A program made the position numbers and the translations under genes. Positions 20,001-22,879 of a DNA stretch of 22,879 bases are shown piece after piece. The DNA is from Elysia marginata. Its lineage: Eukaryota > Mollusca > Gastropoda > Plakobranchidae. Numbering within the stretch: the stretch's first letter is position 1; the number at the start of each line of letters is the position of its first letter. The stretch lies in NCBI GenBank assembly GCA_019649035.1, contig BMAT01006889.1:1-22879 (forward strand), given 5' to 3'. The notes under the pieces were generated by a model that saw only the letters and a program-made list of their open reading frames with translations, made no database searches and was not told where the DNA came from.

Positions 20001-22184
20001 ATACTAAGCTTTAACATGTTAAAGACCATAGCAATCATCTAAAAGGAATAATTGTATGAGAAGTTGAAAGGCTAGTTTCATTCAATATGTTTTAGAACTA
20101 GTTTATATATGTAATTTACTCTTTGCAGTTTCCCGTAATCATATTCAGGCCAGCCCTCTATCCCTGCTATTGCAAAAAAAAACATTGCAATAAATTAGGA
20201 TTCTTTTTTTGCCAGAAATGAAAATTCAATGTTATTTTCAGAGAAATGAATATGTCATAGTGTTCATATTAATTTATATCTGATGCATGTCCATCATCTT
20301 TCCTAAGATTCTAAAAATCAATTTTGTCTACTTCAGTTTACCTCCTTCTTAAAGGAGATTGACTATCATAGCTTTTCATGATGTTTAATAGTGTTTTAAT
20401 GTTCTTTAAATTTCAGGAGCAAGCATTTTCGTCAGACTCTGATGTTTAGTTCCGTTCTTTTACCAGAAATCTTGACCATCTTCAATAAGCACTGTCACAG
20501 TATCCTTATCTACTGGTAGTTTGTATTTATTTAGATTCTTTAAGGACCTCTTCATTGCTTCAAGCTAAAAGAAGAAAGAGAAAAACACCTCGGGCCAAGA
20601 CCCACCCTTAAAATCCTACATACAAATCCGCAGAGCTGTTTCGCCTTCCTGAGGGAAACTGGGAAACTCCCCCAGTGACATAATTATGATTAATCAATTG
20701 TCAAAAAAACAACAAAGAAAGAGAGAAAAGTGAAAAAAAATATTAAGAGTGGGAGAAGCCAGACCTAAAGAAAGTGGGAGAGAAAAAAGATGTGCAAGAG
20801 GCTGAAAAAATAAAGACATAAAAAAACACAAGAACAAGAAGGCAGAGTGGTAGATAGAAGTCGGACTAAAAAGGGACATGCAGGGGTAATATTATAAAGA
20901 GGAAGTAGTGCAGAAAATGAGAGAAAAATACAATAAAGCTGATGCAGTTAGAGACATAAAGATATACCTTTACAAACAGGAAATAAGCTTACAAAGATAT
21001 TAAGAGAGAGGGGCAGACAAAGGAATAAAATGAGAGCAGTAGCAAAACAGAGACAGTGATAATGAGTAAGCATAAAGCTCAAGAGAGGGTTATCTGGTAA
21101 ACTAAAAGGAATAAGAAACTACACAGGGTAGTGAGTTAGTGTATGTTGCTTTATCTTTTACTCAACCCTTGACGCAAAATTTATCAGATTACACAGGCAA
21201 AGTTTTGGTGCAGAGGAACAATCTAGCAGGGACTATCAAATCCAGTGTTTCTGATGCTCCGCAGGTAAGTAGATTAATAACATGTAACCTGTACATCTCT
21301 GCGACAGCCTATGACTTAATCTCATCCAAAAAAAATCAAGTATTTCTCCTCTTTTGATAAAATACTTTTGTTCACAACTTTTGCAAGCTTCACCTTTTTG
21401 TATTTAAAATTATTTTTCATTTAGAATAGACATTTCCTTCATTTTCAGATATTTCACCGTATTTCTTGTGGTAGCCCTGACAGTCTGTCTCAAAGAAAAG
21501 CAAAGTTTGAATACCTGAAAAAGAAAGTGAGTGATGCAAATTTATTTCAACATAAGGCCTACCTTAGTTTATGCCAATGTCAAAGTTTCAGTTTCAGTTT
21601 CCTGACACTGACATTTGTATATGGGGCTCAATTTTTTTCCTTTTATTATGTTAACAAAAAAAGCACTTGCAGAATACATAACTGGTGCCGGGTACCAACA
21701 GAAAAGCACCGCTGTGATTTTGTTGTAAACAGGTTATATCAGAATAAATGGTTTATCAATCAAGTCTTATTCGCCAATGATAATGCATTGAGGTTTAAAG
21801 TTCAATGACATTTTGAAATACTTAGACCCAGAAAAAAAAAGGTTTTTGAAACGCCAATGATATTATAATCTTTTGAATAGGCTTATTAAAAAAAAACATT
21901 TTGATGGTGGAAAGAGGAAAAGCTCAAGTGTCCTGCACCAGATCATATATATATACAAAACTCAACAGTTGTTGTCTTTTTTTTTTTTTTTAAGATCAAA
22001 CCTAGTTAATACTTATGACAGCCTTATAATAATTAATTTATTTTTGGACTTGTCATTACCAGGTTATTCCATATCATACTTCAGCTGGAATGAAACAAAC
22101 CCTGATCTTCTGCAACTACTTCAGTTTTGTGCACCTTCGCAACTATTTCAGGGAGTCGGAAATCGACTACTTATTTATGAATGA
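971..22184 (+). CDS. UTP25: UTP25 (DIEXF/Def) small-subunit processome component, 18 exons seen, 3' end missing
   Basis: The gene encodes a nucleolar U3 snoRNP-associated protein needed for early pre-18S rRNA processing; the zebrafish homologue Def is also linked to p53 control. The exons are 971-1104, 3133-3193, 3431-3767, 4369-4452, 4707-4795, 6456-6545, 7100-7172, 13013-13151, 13815-13883, 14216-14333, 16333-16417, 18141-18297, 19155-19251, 19451-19536, 20417-20499, 21188-21264, 21449-21526 and 22063-22184, joined in phase into 659 codons plus 2 nt. Family hallmarks, compared with vertebrate UTP25 from memory, are [12 protein letters not shown] (exon 8), [18 protein letters not shown] (10), DDNFRIGLS and [16 protein letters not shown] (12), [17 protein letters not shown] and LMQNWDHFL (13), [12 protein letters not shown] (14) and HLRNYF (18). 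No Walker A motif is present, and the DEAD-box position reads DQMD (residues 497-500). About 110 C-terminal residues lie beyond the window. No break or internal stop was seen. Confidence 0.96.
1105..2672 (+). other. Intron 1, left part
   Basis: AT-rich intron sequence with no gene recognised. It holds an inverted repeat at 1748-1862 (see findings) and a TAGATC-rich patch at about 2250-2300. Open frames here are short and have no recognisable content. Confidence 0.8.
1748..1862. repeat. Imperfect inverted repeat (possible foldback)
   Basis: The left arm has TTAGAGTTGTCC...GACAGAAATGACC. The reverse complement of the right arm has TTTAGAGTTGGCC...AACAGACAACGAAAATGACC. The arms run about 35-45 bases with gaps and face each other across about 30 bases, so the segment could form a hairpin or be a small foldback element. 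Confidence 0.5.
2691..2711. repeat. Palindrome, first copy, inside the piggyBac-like MITE
   Basis: GGCCCGGAAC-T-GGTCCGGGCC has 10-base arms with a single mismatch around one central base. Its core matches the perfect palindrome at 2739-2757. Confidence 0.85.
2739..2757. repeat. Perfect palindrome, second copy
   Basis: GCCCGGAAC-A-GTTCCGGGC has perfect 9-base arms around one base. It lies 27 bases downstream of the first copy, in an otherwise AT-rich intron. Confidence 0.9.
3133..3193 (+). CDS. UTP25: UTP25 exon 2
   Basis: A 61-nt exon follows acceptor AAACAG and precedes donor GAG|GTTTGT. It adds [20 protein letters not shown]. The region is poorly conserved in the family, so the call rests on splice sites, phase and the open frame between exons 1 and 3. 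Confidence 0.75.
3194..3430 (+). other. Intron 2
   Basis: A 237-bp AT-rich intron with GT-AG borders. Nothing further was seen. Confidence 0.8.
3431..3767 (+). CDS. UTP25: UTP25 exon 3 (acidic region)
   Basis: The largest exon (337 nt) encodes residues 66 to about 177. It starts [20 protein letters not shown] and then becomes almost entirely Glu, Asp and Ser with short GAT/GAA repeats. A long acidic low-complexity segment at this position is a feature of UTP25/Def proteins. The acceptor is TTTCAG and the donor GAAG|GTACCA (phase 1). Confidence 0.9.
3768..4368 (+). other. Intron 3
   Basis: A 601-bp AT-rich intron (GTACCA...AACAG). No gene or repeat was recognised. Confidence 0.8.
4369..4452 (+). 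CDS. UTP25: UTP25 exon 4
   Basis: An 84-nt exon follows TGTAACAG and ends TCAG|GTAAAA. It continues the acidic region ([20 protein letters not shown]) and enters FLKES. Phase 1 in, phase 1 out. Confidence 0.85.
4707..4795 (+). CDS. UTP25: UTP25 exon 5
   Basis: An 89-nt exon follows TTGCAG and precedes AAA|GTATGT. It encodes [10 protein letters not shown] and FKWKKQDCK, matching the DPF..H......LKW segment that closes the acidic N-terminal part of vertebrate UTP25. Confidence 0.9.
5910..6046 (+). pseudogene. Remnant of pogo-type transposase N-terminus (CENP-B/Tigger HTH-like)
   Basis: The frame reads [20 protein letters not shown], then [18 protein letters not shown], and stops at TAG 6044-6046. 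The pattern KRVSLS..D.LKVLE......R.I.EVAKQF.I resembles the psq/CENP-B N-terminal helix-turn-helix of Tigger, Jerky and pogo transposases (KR..LSL..KL.ii.......iA..fgi). Only about 45 codons remain; the DDE catalytic domain is absent. The frame opens after a TAA just before a run of 12 A, so the original start is lost. The assignment is by pattern, not by a database search. Confidence 0.45.
6074..6242. repeat. Compound pyrimidine microsatellite (TTC)n-(TC)n-(TATCTC)n-(TAACTC)n
   Basis: The run starts as CTCCTCCTCC, becomes about 20 TTC units, then (TC)n, then TATCTC variants, and ends as CTAACTCTAACTCTAA. It lies inside the pogo-like element. Its open frame (Phe and Ser/Leu runs) is an artefact of the repeat. 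Confidence 0.95.
6456..6545 (+). CDS. UTP25: UTP25 exon 6
   Basis: A 90-nt, phase-0 exon follows TTTTTCATAG and precedes CAT|GTAAGT. It encodes [17 protein letters not shown] and TCTDLAKHH, equivalent in place to the GQLFFSSKF region of the human protein. Only the general pattern is conserved. Confidence 0.82.
6546..7099 (+). other. Intron 6
   Basis: A 554-bp AT-rich intron (GTAAGT...AAAG). No gene or mobile element was recognised. Confidence 0.75.
7100..7172 (+). CDS. UTP25: UTP25 exon 7
   Basis: A 73-nt exon follows TATCAAAG and ends GGAG|GTTCGT. It encodes [19 protein letters not shown]. The acceptor has a poor pyrimidine tract and the segment is weakly conserved, but phase and open frame join exons 6 and 8 cleanly. 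Confidence 0.72.
7173..8047 (+). other. Intron 7, left part
   Basis: About 875 bp of AT-rich intron before the first antisense LINE, with one CTAGATCTAGAT motif near 7448. No coding similarity was seen on either strand. Confidence 0.75.
8048..8081. repeat. (AAT)n microsatellite, tail of the antisense LINE
   Basis: About 11 AAT units on the + strand (ATT on the element strand), next to the NNN gap at 8082-8084. The true length may be wrong in the assembly. Confidence 0.92.
8253..9360 (-). pseudogene. Reverse transcriptase C-terminal fragment of the L2/CR1-like LINE, frameshifted
   Basis: The main open part (8275 to about 9240) contains RT motif B as [10 protein letters not shown], motif C as YANDVQLY where active elements have YADD, then W....KL.LN..KTE and the typical C-terminal [16 protein letters not shown] and [11 protein letters not shown] blocks. 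Upstream of about 9240 the frame shifts, and [16 protein letters not shown] and [13 protein letters not shown] appear in other frames. Near 8285 a one-base slip in an A run replaces the natural end SLKTHLFSF, whose stop would be at 8253-8255. The altered catalytic Asp and at least two frameshifts make this copy dead. Confidence 0.85.
9371..9935 (+). other. Intron 7 between the two LINEs
   Basis: About 565 bp of AT-rich sequence separates the 5' end of one antisense LINE from the 3' tail of the other. No gene was recognised. Confidence 0.65.
10441..12270 (-). pseudogene. Reverse transcriptase of the Rex1-like LINE, nearly intact
   Basis: The long frame from 12006 to 10441 (521 codons) carries RT motifs in order: [11 protein letters not shown] and [13 protein letters not shown] (finger region), FIDFSSAFN (motif A), [11 protein letters not shown] (motif B), FADD (motif C with both Asp), then [26 protein letters not shown] and the C-terminal domain to [11 protein letters not shown]. 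Upstream, residues linking to the endonuclease ([48 protein letters not shown]) are readable but broken by a stop near 12131 and by a slip in the nine-A run at about 11983. The core motifs are intact, suggesting a fairly recent insertion that is nonetheless defective. Confidence 0.88.
12274..12759 (-). pseudogene. APE-type endonuclease C-terminal fragment of the Rex1-like LINE
   Basis: The frame reads [18 protein letters not shown] near its start, then [10 protein letters not shown] (the conserved GDFN active-site segment), [17 protein letters not shown], and [10 protein letters not shown] (the SDH catalytic motif). It ends in [11 protein letters not shown] one-base slip in an A run at about 12270 moves the frame on to [13 protein letters not shown]. 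The N-terminal endonuclease motifs are absent, so the domain cannot be active. Confidence 0.85.
12763..13012 (+). other. Intron 7, right end
   Basis: About 250 bp between the LINE and exon 8, ending in a pyrimidine-containing acceptor (CCCCCTGGTTCACAACAG). Confidence 0.7.
13013..13151 (+). CDS. UTP25: UTP25 exon 8
   Basis: A 139-nt exon follows CACAACAG and ends CTCAA|GTAAGC. It encodes [20 protein letters not shown] and [17 protein letters not shown], closely matching human TPLQKELFLIMNSYRDLFYP and EEIRHVYCLHVINHVLK. It opens the helicase-like core and follows the 5.8-kb LINE-bearing intron 7. Confidence 0.96.
13152..13814 (+). other. Intron 8
   Basis: A 663-bp AT-rich intron (GTAAGC...TTCAG). 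An 80-codon antisense frame at 13377-13619 is not similar to anything I recognise and is not called as a gene. Confidence 0.75.
13815..13883 (+). CDS. UTP25: UTP25 exon 9
   Basis: A 69-nt exon follows ATTTTCAG and ends GATGATGA|GTGAGT. It encodes [18 protein letters not shown] and an acidic AADDD end, corresponding to the basic linker before [11 protein letters not shown] in human. Confidence 0.88.
13884..14215 (+). other. Intron 9
   Basis: A 332-bp T-rich intron (GTGAGT...TTTCAG). Nothing further was seen. Confidence 0.8.
14216..14333 (+). CDS. UTP25: UTP25 exon 10 (motif Ia-like)
   Basis: A 118-nt exon follows TTTCTTTCAG and precedes CAG|GTCTGT. It encodes [19 protein letters not shown] followed by [26 protein letters not shown] is in the position of DEAD-box motif Ia (PTRELA), with the usual UTP25 divergence. 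Confidence 0.97.
14334..14602 (+). other. Intron 10, left part
   Basis: About 270 bp before the TIR element. It is GC-richer than its surroundings near 14450-14580 and contains two CCATGGGT motifs. No gene was seen. Confidence 0.65.
14603..14611. repeat. Target-site duplication, left copy
   Basis: TTATTTATA, identical to 15871-15879 and directly adjacent to the terminal GGTAG of the element. Confidence 0.78.
14612..15870. mobile_element. Non-autonomous TIR transposon with perfect 9-bp target duplication
   Basis: The element begins GGTAGTGCATACG and ends CGTATGCTCTACC, inverted repeats matching at 12 of 13 positions. Directly outside both ends lies the same 9-mer TTATTTATA (14603-14611 and 15871-15879), flush with the termini, as expected of a target-site duplication. 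Inside the TIRs the motif TACGTAGGGACA recurs, and the left end has an inner hairpin GTAGGGACAG (14624-14633) / CTGTCCCTAC (14669-14678). The 1,259-bp body has no credible transposase frame. A 9-bp duplication with GG-starting termini fits Mutator-like or Merlin-like transposases; the superfamily is an inference and cannot be settled from this copy alone. Confidence 0.75.
15871..15879. repeat. Target-site duplication, right copy
   Basis: TTATTTATA, directly adjacent to the terminal CTACC of the element. Confidence 0.78.
15945..16182 (+). repeat. 119-bp tandem duplication (two units)
   Basis: Units 15945-16063 and 16064-16182 are the same length and differ at about six positions by eye (about 95 % identity). 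Each runs from GAT(T/C)GGAAT(T/C)CACAATACT to GTCAGCAGGGCT and contains a ten-T run. The duplication starts 66 bases after the right target duplication of the neighbouring transposon. Confidence 0.95.
16333..16417 (+). CDS. UTP25: UTP25 exon 11
   Basis: An 85-nt exon follows TTATTTCAG and ends ACAG|GTAATG. It encodes [15 protein letters not shown] and LADKAYKT, matching the VSNKKRFQGEYG...RPEDY region of human UTP25. Confidence 0.93.
16418..18140 (+). other. Intron 11
   Basis: A 1,723-bp intron (GTAATG...TTGCAG). It holds one copy of a diverged repeat shared with intron 14 (about 16500-16740) and a TTAGATCTAGAT motif near 17363. No credible coding frame was found on either strand. Confidence 0.75.
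16500..16740 (+). repeat. Diverged dispersed repeat, copy A (intron 11)
   Basis: Landmarks shared with copy B at about 19670-19925, in the same order: CCAGGGC.AAT.AGTCA, AACAAAAGTTT, CTTTCCACAAAAT, TGATA.TT, the GTCTT.TTCAA stretch, GTGAAAAT and CAACATC/TAACATC. This points to an old interspersed element of at least 140 bp and perhaps 240 bp. Family unknown. Confidence 0.6.
18141..18297 (+). CDS. UTP25: UTP25 exon 12
   Basis: A 157-nt exon follows TGTTGCAG and ends GAAGG|GTGAGT. It encodes [20 protein letters not shown] and then [20 protein letters not shown] with GLRMIIG. This is among the best conserved UTP25 segments; ASPLGL stands where motif Ib (TPGR) lies in active DEAD-box proteins. 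Confidence 0.97.
18298..19154 (+). other. Intron 12
   Basis: An 857-bp intron (GTGAGT...TTTTTCAG). It contains an unassigned 57-codon coding-like stretch at 18759-18929 (see findings) and otherwise nothing recognised. Confidence 0.75.
19155..19251 (+). CDS. UTP25: UTP25 exon 13 (degenerate DEAD box)
   Basis: A 97-nt exon follows CTTTTTCAG and ends CTG|GTAAGA. It encodes [20 protein letters not shown] followed by [16 protein letters not shown] occupies the DEAD motif II position, where human UTP25 reads DQAD. Confidence 0.97.
19451..19536 (+). CDS. UTP25: UTP25 exon 14
   Basis: An 86-nt exon follows CCCCATAG and ends GATGG|ATG-type sequence with donor TG|GTAAGT. It encodes [20 protein letters not shown] and VRMWSIDG, matching HLMNHMN...[12 protein letters not shown] in human. 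Confidence 0.96.
19537..20416 (+). other. Intron 14
   Basis: An 880-bp AT-rich intron (GTAAGT...TTTCAG) containing copy B of the dispersed repeat. No gene was recognised. Confidence 0.75.
19670..19925 (+). repeat. Diverged dispersed repeat, copy B (intron 14)
   Basis: Same orientation and same landmark order as copy A. CAACAAAAGTTTGAAATTCT and CTTTCCACAAAATATTGATA are the clearest matches, followed by GTCTTGTTCAA and GTGAAAATGGCAACATC. A T-rich insertion near 19712-19726 separates the first landmark from the rest. Confidence 0.6.
20417..20499 (+). CDS. UTP25: UTP25 exon 15
   Basis: An 83-nt exon follows AAATTTCAG and ends CACA|GTATCC. It encodes [20 protein letters not shown] and IFNKHCH, matching SKYYRQTLLF......FNKYC in human. 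Confidence 0.95.
20500..21187 (+). other. Intron 15
   Basis: A 688-bp intron (GTATCC...ATCAG). Its left 190 bp include the small hairpin ACTGGG/CCCAGT near 20657-20675, and most of the rest is the purine-rich tract listed separately. Confidence 0.75.
20695..21120 (+). repeat. Purine-rich low-complexity tract
   Basis: About 425 bases are dominated by A and G on the + strand; in the two 60-base lines I counted (20701-20760 and 21001-21060) purines are about 80 %. GAGAG, AAAGAG and GACAGAG motifs recur without a fixed period. It looks like a decayed (GA)n-type satellite. Confidence 0.75.
21188..21264 (+). CDS. UTP25: UTP25 exon 16
   Basis: A 77-nt exon follows TTTATCAG and precedes CAG|GTAAGT. 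It encodes [20 protein letters not shown] and SDAPQ, in the position of the human MQGQVAVRNVPMTGSISHVLVQ segment. The upstream pyrimidine tract is modest. Confidence 0.88.
21449..21526 (+). CDS. UTP25: UTP25 exon 17
   Basis: A 78-nt, phase-0 exon follows CATTTTCAG and precedes AAA|GTGAGT. It encodes [20 protein letters not shown] and EYLKKK, matching VFQR.......DARFNFFVNKI in human. Confidence 0.92.
21527..22062 (+). other. Intron 17
   Basis: A 536-bp AT-rich intron (GTGAGT...ACCAG). The 93-codon frame that starts here is exon 17 read-through with no recognisable content. Confidence 0.75.
22063..22184 (+). CDS. UTP25: UTP25 exon 18 (last exon in window)
   Basis: A 122-nt exon follows CATTACCAG and ends AATGA|GTGAGT. 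It encodes [20 protein letters not shown] and [12 protein letters not shown]...LFMNE, matching [22 protein letters not shown] in human. It ends in phase 2. The C-terminal part with the conserved RHFF..G and TERFHFY motifs must lie to the right. Confidence 0.95.
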
Positions 22185-22815
22185 GTGAGTTTGGTCTGGG
22201 TCTTTTTTTTTTTTTTTTGGGGGNTGCTAAGTTCAATTTTCAAAGGTTTTTTTTTATTGTTATATTTTCTGTGTCACATTTTATTAGCAAAAAAATTTTA
22301 TAACAATTACTGGTAGGCCTATATCTTATATTGTTAATGTGTCCCTAAATTTGAAAGAAATTATGACATGATTATTTTTGTAAACTTAATTCCATTTACC
22401 TGGTTTTAAAGGATTTCCTGTATTACTGGTGATATCAGATATCATCTGCTATATGTTATGATCATTTTTGTAGGAAAAAAACAACCAAGAACCTTCATTA
22501 ACAATCACTAATTCATTTTGTTACCTCAATTTCTGTAGACCAATTTTACAAGAATATTCGGTCTTGTCATGTTTGACCATTGAGCAGACCTGCCATTCAT
22601 ACAGATCAAATCAGTATTATACTGATTTTTTGGTCAATATGTTCAAAAAGACTGATTTTCTGATTTTATTACAAAGTACTTATTTTTTTACTGCTTGGCA
22701 GCTATCACTTATTCATGTTAATGAGCCAAACTTCAGAGTTAATTTCAAAGTTTTTGTAATTTTTTTTTTGTTAATGATCTCAAAATAAGATATCAGTACT
22801 GTACCAAAATACTTT
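22185..22815 (+). other. Start of intron 18
   Basis: AT-rich intron sequence after donor GTGAGT, with one N at 22224 beside homopolymer runs and a perfect 10-base-arm palindrome at 22608-22628. The next acceptor is outside the window. Confidence 0.7.
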
Positions 22816-22816
22816 A

Positions 22817-22879
22817 GGGTTGAGCAGTGGTGCAATCGGTAGGACGGTTGACCGCTATCTGAGAGGTCCCGGGTTCGAT
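22817..22879 (+). mobile_element. tRNA-derived SINE head, cut by window end
   Basis: The segment has a polymerase III A-box-like element (GTGGTGCAATCGG, near 22830) and a B-box (GGTTCGAT at 22872-22879) at tRNA-like spacing, with the T-stem-like CCCGGGTTCGA. The middle part does not give me a clean anticodon arm, so this is a tRNA-derived SINE promoter rather than a functional tRNA gene. The SINE body and tail lie outside the window. Confidence 0.68.

Noticed and set aside
22817-22879. Functional tRNA gene
   Set aside because: A- and B-box-like motifs are present, but the anticodon arm does not pair properly by eye and the 3' part is cut off; a SINE head is the better reading.
1-22879. CRISPR array, operon, phage or defence island
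   Set aside because: No regularly spaced repeats, no bacterial gene organisation; spliced animal gene structure throughout.

Overview
The window is nuclear DNA of an animal, most likely a mollusc and plausibly a gastropod. The evidence is AT-rich introns with GT-AG splice sites, invertebrate-type LINEs (an L2/CR1-like family with an (ATT)n tail and a Rex1-like family), a tRNA-derived SINE head, several short DNA transposons, and recurrent TAGATCTAGA and TACATGTA palindromes that I associate with molluscan genomes. The species is an inference; nothing in the sequence names it. Short runs of N (8082-8084 and 22224) mark assembly gaps.

One host gene runs through almost the whole window on the + strand: UTP25 (DIEXF / Def, digestive organ expansion factor), a nucleolar component of the small-subunit processome. 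I could follow 18 exons from the ATG at 971 to a donor site at 22184. Every junction has GT-AG borders and compatible phase, giving 659 codons plus 2 nt. The last roughly 110 residues known from vertebrate UTP25 are not in the window, so the gene continues past the right edge. The N-terminus is basic, exon 3 is a long Ser/Glu/Asp-rich acidic region, and exons 8-18 carry the degenerate DEAD-box-helicase-like domain.

The rest is upstream sequence and introns, and most recognisable intron content is mobile DNA. Bases 1-473 hold the 3' end of a sense LINE. Bases 474-970 hold the presumed promoter and 5' leader, rich in AGATCT. Intron 1 has a piggyBac-like MITE (2673-2974). Intron 5 has a pogo/Tigger-like deletion derivative (4927-6335) with a helix-turn-helix remnant and a long microsatellite. 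Intron 7 (5.8 kb) has two antisense, 5'-truncated LINEs (about 8048-9370 and 9936-12762). Intron 10 has a 1,259-bp TIR element bounded by a perfect 9-bp target-site duplication (14612-15870), followed by a 119-bp tandem duplication. Introns 11 and 14 share a diverged repeat. Intron 15 has a purine-rich tract. Intron 18 ends the window in a SINE head.

I found no prokaryotic operon, CRISPR array, phage or defence system. The less ordinary signals are the flush 9-bp TSD element, the paired palindromes in the piggyBac-like MITE, the pogo-like element, and an unassigned coding-like segment in intron 12. None of these amounts to a demonstrated new system.
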